Counted from the first letter of the stretch, positions 1 to 12,225 are shown. The stretch is DNA of 64,000 nt from Coffea arabica (GCF_036785885.1 NC_092320.1:17237557-17301556); one strand, 5' to 3'. Notes: generated from the sequence alone by a model not told the origin. Made by a program: numbers and translations.

Positions 1-69
1 CAGAAATAATAGAAGAGTAAAGCACAAATATAAATTTCAAGCCTGAATAATGGTAAGAAGGAACAGTAC

Positions 70-189
70 CTGAAACTCAGACCACTCAATTGGTTTCCTT
101 TTCCTACCAAGAACAGGAGCTATTTGCAATCTTAGCACCGCTCCAGATGCAGCAATATGTGCCTTTACAAGAACCTCCTTATATCTGGT
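70..189 (-). CDS. Probable internal exon of an unrecognised minus-strand gene
   Basis: Read on the minus strand, this 120-base block is open in one frame (40 codons, both edges in phase 0). It is preceded by a pyrimidine-rich stretch ending in TTTTAG and followed by GTACTG after CAG, so both splice sites look good. The peptide runs TRYKEVLVKAHIAASGAVLR, then a basic stretch GRKRKPIEWSEFQ; it is lysine/arginine rich with a hydrophobic helix-like start. I do not recognise the family. The rest of the gene would lie to the left of the window and possibly at 190-1900, where I could not define further exons. A repeat-derived open stretch is the alternative. Confidence 0.45.
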
Positions 190-2174
190 CTAAAATGCAA
201 CTGAGAGTTTGAGAGAGAGAGCGAGAGATTAAAGTATGTGAGTTTGATTGAAGCAATAATAATTTCTAGAAGATATTTTCATCTATCTCATGTGTCGGTT
301 CATTTAAGGCTAGGAAACTGATTCGCAGCAGAAATTTATTCACATGTTCAGATGTAAAATAACTCACACAGTCAAGTTACTAGAGTTATGTTTTCTTTCT
401 TCTGTTTTCTATTTTAAATGCCATTTTTCCCCTGATGTGGATCAGCCGTTTTGGTCGGTAGATGTGGAGTGAGATATATATATATATTTTGGGAGGGGTC
501 AAGTCCAAATACGCTAATGTAGAAAGGATCAAAGCTGGCTAGGAAGTCCGTTGGTTACAGTGGGTCTAATCTACTAATTCCCATGATTTGACTCAATGGT
601 CACATTTTTCTTGCCGTGGGTCATTTTCTTCTAAGTCTGATCCACAAACACAATAATAATAATATACTTTGCGGAGATATAGAACAAATTGAACAACTTT
701 CCAATTTGGATAGAAATTATATATATAGTTCCTTGCAGGTTAGGTACATGATTTTATGTATGATTTTTGCATCCTTAGCTGAAAATTGTCTAAGGCTGTA
801 AAGTGTAAATTTTTCTAGAAATATAATTTGGGGTCAAAGAAACGATGAGCTAGGCATGAATATTGGAAGCCCTCAACGTTCAAAAGAATCTTCCATCATG
901 GAATGCAACTACTCTCAACCCATATGGCTCAAGACTTGTAAAAGAATTCTTTATAATTAAGTTGACTGTATAGAGCGGAACGAAGGACTTAAACATACGC
1001 TCTGTTTTTCTTCCAGAAACGGGAAATGTGATACAATTTAGTAGCATTTTTGCTATTTTCAGCTTCAAAAGCCTGCTAACTTTTCCAGCATCTTCGGATA
1101 TTTATGCTAAACAGCGTGCTGCATTCAAAGATCTCTTGTACATTTCAACTAAAACTTTCCTTGTCATATTAGATTTTCATTTACTACTAGTTTGCGTGCT
1201 CTTTCCACAGGATATTTCAACAATGATAGGATTTTTGAAATGATCAACAAGAATTGATAGTTCAGGAAAAATGACATAATAGTGGATATCAAAAGTTAGG
1301 GACATGTTAATAGCACTCTCTTATTTTATGAAATTATAATCAAAATGAAGAGTGAAGATCTTTTTATCCTGTTTCATAATAAAAAAACAAAAAGCTTGAC
1401 AAGAGTGTTTTTAATATTTTCCTTCTGATCCACATCAGAAGGAACTGGAAGCTCCCCTGTGCTTCCTCGACATAAATAGAGGGGGCAAAAGAATAGAAAA
1501 AAAAAAGGAGAGAAGAAAATGTAGTAGCATGGCAAACAATTTGACAGACGTTTAAGACTCGAATAGACAGCTTCTCAAACCTGATCGATGCACCAATCAA
1601 GCGGACTCCTCTTCGAAATAACGGACATCCAACTCAACGACCAATCACGCTTGCAGAAATGAACTTGAAACAAATCAGCCACAGGTTAGATGAATCGAGT
1701 CGAGCGGGGGGAGTTCCGAGTACAACATAGCTATGATAGCATCTAATAATCAAGAGCTGCTAAAAGATTTTGGGCAGAAATTTGCAAAAAATATTGTAGA
1801 ATATTAGGGATTTGGAAAAATTGGGGAAAATGTATAGGAGAGAGAAAAATGAACCTTTCCAATGAAAACCTTGCCCTTTAATGCTGGACAGCCATGGTGA
1901 TGCTAGTGAGAAGCCAGAGAACGGATTTGTTGTGTGGGTGAAAGTATCAAGTGCCGTGCGGAAGCTCTGTTTTGTGCTCAGTGCAGAAGCTTGTTTGTTT
2001 CAGCTCGGTGAAAGTTTGTGTTGTTCAAGTGTTCCGTTGCTTTAACTCAGACCAAGTGTTCCGTTGCTTTTGTTTTCAGAATGTGTTCCGCTGCTTTGGT
2101 CTTTGCTTTGCTTTGGATATTGTTTTTGTTGCGCGGCACTTTCATTATGATTTGATCAAAATTTTGACTTCACT
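190..2174. other. Intron/intergenic sequence with no defined gene
   Basis: Single-copy-looking sequence with a short GA-rich run near 210-230 and an AT dinucleotide run near 474-488. From about 2026 to 2110 a short phrase (GTGTTCCGTTGCTT) recurs three times with small changes. No ORF here has convincing coding character. Upstream exons of the minus-strand gene at 70-189 could be hidden in it. Confidence 0.4.
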
Positions 2175-2761
2175 CATTTTCCCTCCATTTGATACCAAAA
2201 ATCATGTTTTTTTTCTGGATTTGTAATATGGTTTAAACCATACATTTTAATGCTATAGTATTATTCTTTATTTTTTAGGAAAAAATAAAAATTTTCATCA
2301 ACATAGGTGGCAAAATTTGTTAATTTCATATAATTGAAAATGTACTTTTATAATTTGCTAATATTTTATACTAATTTCTTATAATTGCAGCACTAAAGAA
2401 CATCATGTAATTGAAAATAATTAAACTCAAATTATATGGTTATAACATAGTTTCAATAAAAATAATCATTTTCCCAACATTTGAGACCAATCATCATGCT
2501 TTTTTTTATTTTTAATTTGGTTTGAAGCATAGATTTTATTGCTATAGTATTATTCTTTATTTTTTAGTACAAAAACACAAATTTTCATCAATATAGGTGG
2601 CAAAATTTGTTAATTACATATAAGTGAAAATATACTTTTATAATTTGCAAATATTTTAGCCCTGCAATTTTTTATAATTGCAGCACTAAAGTACATCATT
2701 AATTGAAAATAACGAAAGTCAAATTCTATGGTTATAACAGACTTTCATTAAAAATAATCAA
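2175..2761. repeat. Diverged two-copy tandem duplication, about 292 bp per unit
   Basis: Unit 1 (2175-2466) and unit 2 (2467-2761) align from end to end. Both start with a CATTTTCCC phrase, share GCTATAGTATTATTC and AGGTGGCAAAATTTG, and end in AAAAATAATCA. Many substitutions separate them, so the duplication is old. It is AT-rich and non-coding. Confidence 0.8.
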
Positions 2762-3920
2762 ATGCTATTAATAAGACATTATTGTTAAGTCAAAATCAAA
2801 GAAAATTTAGTGATGACATAATGTTATCACTAATTTATTCAAGATTATAATGACAAGAAAAGTCATCACTAATTAAATTGCTAGTTTTTAATATTGTCAA
2901 TTGCTAGTTTTTAATACTTTTGTGAAAATATTGATAATGGTTGAGAAAATTTTGTTACATTACCGCAAGTGATAAATGTACTTTTGTTCTTTTTCAAACA
3001 TTTATTTTAATGTTTAATTTTGTTTAAAACTATTGTACTAGTATAGATTTGCAAGACAAAACTTAAGTTCTCAATAGTTAAAAAATTCATTACAGAGAAA
3101 ACACAAAGTAGTAGTTGCAAAATGTGTATAAATTACAGATATTTTAATGTGTATAAATTACAGTTTATTTTAATGTTTAATTTTGTTTGAAACTATTTTA
3201 CTAGTATACATTTGCAAGACATAGATTTATGGGTAATTTCTTTTTTTTTTTTTGCTTTCACATATTTAATTTATGTTAAATACAAAACCTACCAGTTTCC
3301 CTTTCATAAAAATATTAGTGCAACACTTTTTGAATTTTACTTACAAACATTTATGTATTTAACATAAATTAAATGATTCAGAGTGAAATGCCCATAAAGA
3401 GCAGAATATTTGTTCATGTAATGGAGGAAACTCACAAAGAGTTGGTACTTTATGGGCCATTTCTTTTTTTAAAAGAATTTAATTTATGTTGAAAAGATAA
3501 CCTGCAAGTTTTCGTTTTGTAAGAAATCAGTGTAACACTTTTTTGAATTTTACTTACAAACATTTATAAATTTGTCATAAATTATATGTTTGAGAGTAAA
3601 ATGCCCATAAAAAGTTGGTACTTTAAATGGATAATGCTCGTTTGCCCATAAACTACACTTCCTGAAGGCTATTTTGTTAATTATTTTGTAGTACTTTGTT
3701 ATTCCTTTGCTAATACTACTTGGCATGTAGTACAAAGGATAAATTTGGCATAAATTTCTTATTCCATTGATAAAAAGACCTGCCTGCCTTATAACTATTG
3801 TAATGAAAGATATATCTTTAGAGTTTATAACAAATTATTACTTAAGTTTGAGAAAATTATAAAATATTTATGCATAGTTTATCAAGATACCATTCGCAAT
3901 TTCCTAATGAAAAAATAGGG
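2762..3920. other. AT-rich spacer, probably degraded transposon sequence
   Basis: No coding signal. Near 2795-2880 there are TAGTGATGAC-type phrases like those in the CACTA-like region at 4221-5407. They may be a decayed left end of that element, but I cannot fix a boundary. Short sequences around 3250-3360 and 3480-3590 resemble each other, suggesting another old duplication. Confidence 0.4.
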
Positions 3921-4215
3921 GCTAAATTGTAAAAGCTAGGGTGCCATAATAAAAATAATAAAATTGGTGTATTACATATGGGGGTTAAATTGCAAAAGTT
4001 AGAGTGCCATAGTAGAATTAATGAAATTGGTGAATTACATATGGGGCTAAATTACAAAAGTTAGGGAGTAATAATAGAATTAAAGAAATCGGTGTACTAC
4101 ATATGGAGCTAAATTGTAAAAGTTAAGATATCATAATGGAATTAATGGAATTTTTTACAACATTTGGGGCTAAATCGCAAAAGTTAGGGTGGCACAGTAG
4201 AATTAATGAAAGTTA
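3921..4215. repeat. Minisatellite, five units of about 62 bp
   Basis: A phrase of the type GCTAAATTGTAAAAGTTAGG starts at 3921, 3984, 4046, 4108 and 4169, giving periods of 61-63 bp. Each unit also carries a variant of AATTAATGAAATTGGTGTA and ends near ACATATGGG. The units differ by substitutions. Non-coding. Confidence 0.8.
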
Positions 4216-4220
4216 CTTAG

Positions 4221-5407
4221 AAATAAGTACTTTAAACAGTGACGATCAATTCTTGTCACTAAATCCGAATCGGTAGAGTGACAGTGACGATATTAGAAGT
4301 TGTCACTATATAGATTATTTTAGTGACAACTTTTTCAAGTTCGTCACTGAAGACTTAGTTGCTTTGAGCAATTATGACAACTTTCCTTGTCATTAGAGCT
4401 GTTAAGCCAATCAAGTAGCTCGAAAGCTCGTTAGAGCTCGGCTCGTTAAGACTCGAGCTCGGCTCGTTAATTTTGGTTAACGAGTCGAGCTCGAGCTCGA
4501 AACATGCTCGTTTAGTTAACGAGCCGAGTAAGCTCGGCTCGTTTGATACTCGAGTAGCTCGTTAGATCTCGTTAATGAAGGGCATATTTGTCATTTTAGA
4601 AATCAAAATTATATAAATTAAAAATTATAGATTTTTATTAATGTTAATTTGCACGAGCTCGAGCTCGAGCTCGTGAAACTCGACTCGTTTGTGATAAACG
4701 AGTCGAGCTCGAGCTCGAGCTCGAGCCACATGTATATTTAACGAGCCGAGTTCGAACACATTTTAAAGCTCGTTTTCTTAACGAACTCGAGTCGAGCTCG
4801 GCTCGAATTAAACTCGAGTCGAGCTCGGCAGCCAAAGACTCGGCTCGACTCGGCTCGATTAACAGCTCTACTTGTCATCACTAAACAACCACGTTTTGTG
4901 ACGACTTTTGTCGTCACCAAAAAATGTTGTCACTAATGACCATATTTCTTGCAGTGTAGTTTGTGATGAAAATAACGGGTCGTCACTAAACATTTAGTTG
5001 TTTTGATGCAATTGTGACAACTCTAGGTGTCGCGACTAAAGAAGCTCCTTTTGTGACGACTTATTGTCATCACTACAAAATGTTGTCACTAATAACTTTT
5101 TTTTTTAGTGATCAGTGACGACAACAAAAAGTCATCCGTAAATAGGCCAAGCAATAGTGATGATGTTCTTAATGTCGTCACTATTGTGTGTTCTAAACAC
5201 TCCCGCACTCTTGCTAAATCTTGGCGGGAATTTAGTAGTGACGACTTTTGTAAGTCGTCACAAATGAACAAAAGTCGTCACAAATGAGTTGGCTCCCATT
5301 AGAGGTTTGTGACGAGTTAGAAAGTCGTCAATAAAGGATCCACTTTTGTGACAACTTTTTTTCGTCACAGAGAAAAGTTGTCACTGATGACCAATTTTCT
5401 TGTAGTG
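4221..5407. mobile_element. CACTA-like (En/Spm) element end(s) with subterminal repeats
   Basis: Many direct and inverted copies of GTGACGACTT / GTCGTCACTA occur through this stretch, as in CACTA subterminal regions. The right edge at 5395-5407 reads TTTTCTTGTAGTG, the reverse complement of the typical plant CACTA terminus CACTACAAGAAAA. A second, imperfect terminus (TTTCTTGCAGTG) lies near 4948-4959, so two related elements may abut. No transposase is present, so these are non-autonomous. The left boundary is not defined. A hAT MITE interrupts the element at 4394-4870. Confidence 0.6.
4394..4870. mobile_element. hAT-type MITE, GAGCTC-rich, 8-bp target duplication
   Basis: The 477-bp element begins TAGAGCTGTTAA and ends TTAACAGCTCTA, a perfect 12-bp terminal inverted repeat. 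It is flanked on both sides by CTTGTCAT (4386-4393 and 4871-4878), the 8-bp duplication typical of hAT transposons. The interior is made largely of GCTCGAGCTCG phrases on both strands, so single strands should fold strongly. It has no coding capacity. It sits inside the CACTA-like sequence and is therefore younger than it. Confidence 0.88.
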
Positions 5408-6130
5408 GCTCTTAGGGTTTGTATTGAACTGAGAAGGGATATACAACCGTACAGAGATAGATAAATATACTTAGTCTAATCACGAGAATAGGTTAGGATT
5501 TGTATAATACACTTATATCACTAAAGTTCTTAAAGGGTTTAATTAAATGCTTGCGATTTCAAAAGAAATGTAGGATTTAATTAGGGATACTTTAGATGTA
5601 TTGAGAGATAATCTAAAATACAATTGTGTGATGCGTTCATGGTTTGTTAAGGAATTAATTGGATAATTAATCCAAACTTAGATCAAAATCTAAAACCCTA
5701 GTTTCTGCCAATTGTTTTCTCACCTTTATTATTAGATTTAATTATCTATTTTCTTCTTTAATTAGTTAAAAATAAATCCTTTGAATTTTATTATTTGTCT
5801 AGAATAATTAAAGTAGAGAAAATTAACTCGTTCTCTTAGGTTCGATCCTGAAATACTCTAGGTGATTTATTATTACAATCGATCCTGTGTGCTTACAGGA
5901 ATTTGTCGATCACCCTATAAAGTAAAGGGAAACATTATTTGCACTTTACTTTTTGTTATTTGCATTTCCACCATTTGTTTTATCATACAATCTAATAAAT
6001 GAAAAATATATGATTAAAATGATAGTGGGAGTATGATTAAAAAACATAGGAGTGCAAATAACATTACATGTAAGTAAATTATATTTATGTTTCTTTTTAA
6101 CATCAAAATTTTCCTTTTTAACATTCGATA
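5408..6130. other. AT-rich spacer with possible old LTR and small palindromic MITE
   Basis: At 5840-5910 there are GATTCGATCCTG-type phrases like those near the end of the solo LTR at 43981-45412, so an old LTR fragment is possible. At about 5945-6066 the ends ATTATTTGCACTTTAC and GAGTGCAAATAACATTA are inverted copies of each other, suggesting a small foldback MITE of roughly 130 bp. Neither has a confirmed boundary or target duplication. Confidence 0.35.
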
Positions 6131-6355
6131 TACACTCTCCATCCTATTAAAAATGCCATACTTTTCATTTTGGAATGTTCTAAAATGTTTGTCATCATAC
6201 CAAAATTAAAGTTCCTTTTGAACTCTTTTTTCAATGTTATCCCCACTATTATCTATATTTCGTATTAAATTTAAATTTAGAATTTGAATTTTCGAGGGTA
6301 ATTTTAGAAACAAAACCACTAACATCATCATCAAGCCACTATTTTTAAAAGTTGA
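6131..6355. mobile_element. Left part of a Stowaway-like MITE, split by the giant LTR element
   Basis: The left end reads TACACTCTCCATCCTATTAA. The right end, found beyond the giant LTR element at 23224-23252, reads in reverse complement TACTGCCTCTGTCACAAATT. Both resemble the Stowaway (Tc1/mariner) terminus, and both lie at TA. With the 16.9-kb insertion and one GTTGA removed, the MITE would be about 250 bp. Confidence 0.55.
6351..6355. repeat. Target-site duplication GTTGA, left copy
   Basis: GTTGA directly precedes the left LTR. The same five bases follow the right LTR at 23219-23223. This fixes the two outer borders of the giant element and shows both LTRs belong to one insertion. Confidence 0.92.
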
Positions 6356-9300
6356 TGTCGCGCCCCATTTTTTGATGAAATGAATAAATAAATGGTTTGA
6401 GAAAGACGTATTTTGTGTGATTGAAAAATGAATCGTGATTTAAAAGAAAATGGGTCTAAATGGGACTTTTGAAAATGCGACGATTTGACCCAAGAAAAAT
6501 AGTTCAAAAAGGGCTTTTTATATGAAAATGGAGTCGCCACTTGGTATAGAGTTAGGGTGTACCAAGTCACCCAAAAAGTGAATTTTTTAAGGAAAAAAAA
6601 GTAAGAAACCCTTTTGAACGACTCCTAGTCCACGCAAACAAAGAAAAAGATTCGGGAGTCACATTTGACGAAGGGGAAGGCAAGGATAAAAATCCAAGGC
6701 ACCCCTTCGACCTAGCCAAGGCTAGTTGCGTTGATTTAATCAAAGATTTTCTTGTTTTAACCAAAGAATTTATTACATTTGGATGCGCTACATGAATGCA
6801 AACCCTAGACCTAGGGGTATTGGGAGAAATTTCTCTTCAAAGGTTGAGTGGTGCCAATCACATTAATTGTGAAGCCCAATAACGATCCTTTGAAGGGGTC
6901 ACGAATAATGCGAGTGGGATGCAAATGAATGGAATGCATGTATGCAATGTGAGGACATGAGTTTGAAAAAAAGTAATAAAAGGCAATAATATGTAAGTGA
7001 AAATGTGCACGTGAGTGGGCAAGGTGCGGTGTGTGAAATGATAATATGAAGTACATGTGTGCAAGTGACGATAAAAATGTTCGTGTGCAAATGGAGGGAT
7101 AAAAAGGTGTACGTGTGCAAATGAAGGGATAAAAGGTGTACGTGTGCAAATGGAGGGATAAAAGGTGTACGTGTGCAAATGGGAGGAAAAAATGAAAGCG
7201 TAATGATAGAGTGGATGCATGAACCTAGGGAATTCATGCATAATGGGTACGGGGAGACCTAAATCGTGACTCAATTTGCCCTTTGATAGAGAGAATACAA
7301 GCGTGCTAAGGCTTAGAAAAAGCCACACTCGTCTATATCCCATATTTAAGGGGACTCTCAAGCAAATGAACCCTATAACTAGCATGAAATGCAAAAATCC
7401 TAAAATGGAGGGACAGGGGTTCGGGGATCATGCCAAATGATAAAACTAAGAAAAATGCGTGATATGTGGTGAACAAGCAAATGATGTATAAACGAGGGAA
7501 AAACCCTAAGGGTCTAGCGTTGGACTAGCCCATTCTATGAATTCCGACTAGCGTTGGACTAGTGGAAACGATAAAAGAAGCCACAACTAGTGTTGGACTA
7601 GTGTGGTGACGTACATTCATCCATTCCATTCATCCACACTATGGAAAGCAAGTAGATATACCAAGTACTCATAAACACGTAGCACGTAACATTTAGCATA
7701 CTCGACTAGATGCAAGATCTTAATAAAGCATTTAACATATAACACATAGGCATGCAACCATTACATTTGTTAACTAAAACAAAAGGGAAAGGGAAAATGG
7801 ACCAAATTACTTGCTATGCCCTATCTATTACAAGCCAAGAGGTGTACACATACCCCATAATGAATAACTTAAATAAAAGTAAAAGTAAATGAAATAAATG
7901 CAAGGAATTAAGAAAGCAAAGGAGACATGCATATTCACGTAACACGTAGGGGCACATAGGAGAGACAAAAAGATAAAAGAGATTATACCGCCCCCTTGGA
8001 ATGGTGCTCTAATGGAGTGAGATCAACTTATTTACCCTCCAAAATGATAAAGGAGTCAAGGTGCCAATTTATTTGACAAATAATCACAAAGGATAAAAAT
8101 AAACATGAATTTGAATCAATTAAATCATGTCAACAACCCACATTTAAGAAGTCAAAAGAAGAAATGACTTGATTGCACAAATTAACAAAGTTTGGAGGTC
8201 AAAATTAAAGAAAAATAAAGTATAGGGGCCTATTCGCAATTAAATTAGGGACTCAATTGAAAGCATTGAAAGTTTGTAGGGCCATAGTATAACAAAGGGA
8301 GACTTGGGGGGCCAAAGTGCAGTTTTCAAAAAGTTATCTCATGCAAACTCCGGAAAAGCTTCACTTTTGCAACATCAAACCACAACTACTTCTGCAAGTT
8401 TTTGCAACTCTCAACTATTCAAGTCATTTGCACAATCAACAAAGGAAGCTATAATATGGCACTCTAACAAGAAAAAGTTCTCAACACTCCAACGTAATGA
8501 CCAAGAACATACATGAAGCTTCTCAAACTCAGCCAACACAATTTCTAAAATAATCACGTACAAAACATAATAGAACATCAGTAATGAGAGAAAAAGGAGC
8601 AGCAAAACGAGACAAACACGTATGACCAAAGATGACTAAAGCAAACTTCACTGATTTGAGTATGGTAAGCTCCCAGAGGCATGACAAACACAAGAAGAGG
8701 GACAGGAAGCATCGAAACCTTAAACCTTTTAGGAAACAGACCCAAACAATGAAATGAATAAGATATCAAGAAACGTGGTTCATGTCCCTTCCCTCCCATG
8801 GGTGAGAAAGAAAGAAAAAAAAAGAAAAAAAACTGATGATCTTTGTTGATAAGGTCCCAACAAGGAACTTTAGAACCCAACGTTGATTGTAAGCCATGAG
8901 CTTGGGTTGAGAGTATAACCAGAAAATCGGAGAAATAACAAAGAGAATTTAACATCTTCAGTTCCTTTTAAAATTCTGATCAAGAAAGAAAAATTATCCC
9001 AAAAAAAACTAAAAGCTTACTCACATTCAGACATTGAACTCCTAGCGAGAGGAAATGGAAGAGACTATGCACATTCAAAATGAAAAATATATCCTAAGCT
9101 GCTGATTTCAGCTGAAAAACTTATGTTACAACAGGCCCAAGAGATCGGCAACAAGTCGAAAAACTACAAGTGTGTTGCAGCAGAAATTGTTCTTTGCTTT
9201 CGCGACATTTCAAAAGGGTGATTAAATATGAAAAATGTAGGACAGATATAAAGAAAAGGATCCACGGCAAACATGCACATGGTACTCCGTCAAATGACCA

Positions 9301-11321
9301 GCAATCCAAACACTTCAAACAACTAAACAAATTCCAGCAATCAATGAGAGACAAAGCTGTCCAGGCTGCTGCAATAGACCGAGAACCTCAAGCTTGTTGC
9401 AGTAGCGGATTCTTATACACAAACTTCAAACTAAGATAGTCTGATCCCAGGAAGCAAAATCATCAAAACAAAGCTATACAAAAAGTAAACCAGTTCATTC
9501 TGGCCTCAAGCCATTATTCAAACGAAACACAATGATGTAAAGAGACTCGAACCAAAACAAATACAAAGTAATGACTTCAAGCCCATGTTGCTAACAAACC
9601 ACCCAAAAGTGTTTAGATACCAATTTCCTAAGCCCAAATCAAAACTCAGAAAATAAGCCAACAACTCATTTCTAAAGCCTAAGCAAACTTCAATCGATAT
9701 TCTCGGATGGAGGGAAATGAACAACTTTTGTTAGAGAAGGCAGAGATAAACAACCATGGCAAAAATGCAAACATGTTCTACTAAGGAAAACTGATATGAG
9801 TTAAATCACAAAGAAAATGTCAAGACAATGGAGAGATTGAAATCATAAATTGAAGCAAATAGTCATCTTCTCCAAAACGGCTCAAACATCAGACTGTTTT
9901 CATCTTGCTTTGACTGCGAATGACCTCCAGAAAATTCAGTTCTTACAACTCCCCAAAAATGCAATTCACACAATACTTTCTCTTATACGACTTCAGGACC
10001 TTAATCCAAGTTCATACAAAAGAAAGGATACGAAAAAAAAACAGGAAAGGCGCACTGGCCTAATACGTGCAAAACAGAAGCCAATCGTCCTTCAAACAGA
10101 ATTTTAAGTTGGGCATTTTATCGAACAATAAACGGACGTGACCAAATTCAAAGGGTTCCCCTCTCACTTGAAGTTGTGATTAGCCCAAAGAAAATGTCAA
10201 GACACAAAGGATTTCAATCCAGAACGCATAAAGTATATATATTCTAGAACCGTAAACAAACAGCAAGGAGATCACAGCAAATAAATCCACGGCAGCCATG
10301 CTCTTAAGAGCTTCAAGAAACAGATAAGAAATTTAGAGAGGAAAAAAACTTACAATGCTGATTGGAAGATTCTCATTGTAATGACAAATTGCAGTGGTGG
10401 CGGTGGACAATTCTGGTGGTGGCAATGGCAGCTCCGACGGGAGGGTGGTGGCTCCTCGCTAGTGCAGCAGCTTCGACTGTTCTGTTTTTCGCAGCCTCTG
10501 TTTCTTGTTCTATCCTCTACTTTTTTAGTTCTTCTTTCAGCCGCAACCCTGCTGTTTTTCCTTAGCTTTTTCCCTCAGCCCCCAAAAATCTCCGTCTCTC
10601 CCTCTGTTTTTAGCCTCCCCTTTTTCTCCGTTTTGCAGCTCCGCCACCCAAGGAGCTTCCTCCAGCGCCTCCTCTTGTGTTTTTTCCTTTTCCTTAGTCA
10701 CGGTTTTTCCCCATCCGCCACCCTTTCTGGTTTCTCCCTCTAGCAATGAAATCAATTTTTTAAACCAATTTCTTCTGGCTATCCATCAATCTCTCGAAGA
10801 AAGAAAAATGGGTTTTTCTTCTTTTCTCTGTTTTTGCTGTTCTTTCTTGCTTGCTTTTCTTTCGTCCCCAAAATTCCGCCGCCGTCCTCTTCAGCTCTCA
10901 AGCCTTTTTTTCTTTTTGTTGTTTCCTTTTGCTCTGCCCTTTCCCCTACCGTATGTTTTTTCTTTTGCTCTCTTCCCGAACCCCCCTTTTTCCCTTGCAC
11001 CCGTAGCCTTTTTCATTTCTCCTTGGCCCCCCCAAAAATGTGTAACACCTAACCCTCTTACATGCCTTGTTGCCCACAATACAAGAGGGACACTTGTCTA
11101 GCATGCAAGTTTCCACTTGTCAACTTTTCCTTTACTCCTTTTTTTTTCCTAAAAAATTCTACACTAAAACTTACAAAAATAAAAACTACAAGAGCAACTA
11201 AAAACTCAAAAGTGAATAAAACTAAAATAAAATAACACCTAAAAGGGCTAGACAAACACATAATGAACTAAAACGCAAATCATCTAAACACAAAGCATTA
11301 ATTCAAAATTTGGTGTCTACA
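6356..11321 (-). repeat. Left (3') LTR of the giant element, 4966 bp
   Basis: The plus-strand ends are TGTCGCGCCCC and GGTGTCTACA, giving TG...CA termini. Positions 6356 to about 7365 are nearly identical to 18680-19690 of the other LTR. Beyond that the two diverge strongly with many indels, and this LTR is 427 bp longer. It contains a four-unit 29-bp tandem repeat near 7080-7195, three ACTAG-bounded repeats near 7515-7600 and a pyrimidine-rich stretch at about 10490-11040 that creates false ORFs. Confidence 0.9.
7076..7195. repeat. Four-unit, about 29-bp tandem repeat inside the LTR
   Basis: Units of the type GTGTACGTGTGCAAATG followed by GAGGGATAAAAG repeat four times. The matching stretch in the other LTR is at about 19400-19515. 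On the minus strand it gives repetitive ORFs rich in CTRTPF-like motifs, which I regard as repeat artefacts. Confidence 0.75.
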
Positions 11322-11494
11322 GTTTGCCCCTCTTTGTCTGAGTTTTGAAAAAACTTGAGACAAAGAAGTAGACACCAAATACCTACCTGCTTTATCTGGT
11401 GGCGAACGTCATGAATGGTGGACGTTTTTAGAAATGGGGACTGACCCCTCTTGACAAAATTAAAGTGTAATTGATTTAGATCAGGAAATTAAAA

Positions 11495-12225
11495 GCGGGA
11501 CCGGCCCGAACAAAAATTAAAAATGGGACTGGCCCGAACAGGAATTAAACGGGACTGACCCGAACAGAATTTAAACGGGACTGACCCGAACAGAATTTAA
11601 ACGGGACTGACCCGAACAGAATTTAAACGGGACTGACCCGAATAGAAATTTAGACGGGACTGACCCGAACAGAATTTAAACGGGACTGACCCGAACCGAA
11701 ATTAAAACGGGACTGACCCGAACCGAACAGAATTTAAACGGGACTGACCCGAACAGAATTTAAAACGGGACTGACCCGAACAGGAATTTAAACGGGACTG
11801 ACCCGAACAAAAATTTAAACGGGACTGACCCGAACAGAAATTTAAACGGGACTGACCCGAACAGAATTTAAACGGGACTGACCCGAACAGGAATTTAAAC
11901 GGGACTGACCCGAACAGAAATTAAAACGGGACTGACCCGAGCAGGAATTAAACGGGACTGACCCGAACAGAAATTAAAACGGGACTGACCCGAACAGAAT
12001 TTAAACGGGACTGACCCGAACAGGAATTTAAACGGGACTGACCCGAACAGAATTTAAACGGGACTGACCCGAACAAGAATTTAAACGGGACTGACCCGAA
12101 CAGAAATTTAAAACGGGACTGACCCGAACAGGAATTTAAACGGGACTGACCCGAACAGAAATTTAAACGGGACTGATCCGAACAGAAATTAAACGGGACT
12201 GACCCGAACAGGAATTTAAACGAGA
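11495..12225. repeat. 27-copy tandem array, unit 26-27 bp
   Basis: The unit is CGGGACTGACCCGAACAG followed by AATTTAAA or a close variant. I count 27 copies, the first two slightly different (GGACCGG, GGACTGG). Each unit carries CGGG-ACTGA-CCCG, so every repeat can form a small hairpin. The array lies between the interior and the 3' LTR in element orientation, a position where Tat/Ogre elements often keep tandem repeats. Confidence 0.95.

Noticed and set aside
1581..1628. Possible first exon on the minus strand (MSVISKRSPLDWCIDQ then GTTTGA)
   Set aside because: Only 16 codons with a single splice-site match and no recognised protein; could be chance.
6858..7394. 178-codon minus ORF and its twin at 19183-19686
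   Set aside because: Both fall in the conserved kilobase of the LTRs and are largely produced by a 29-bp tandem repeat; no domain is seen.
11495..12225. CRISPR-like regular repeats
   Set aside because: The units are contiguous without variable spacers, and the context is a plant retrotransposon.
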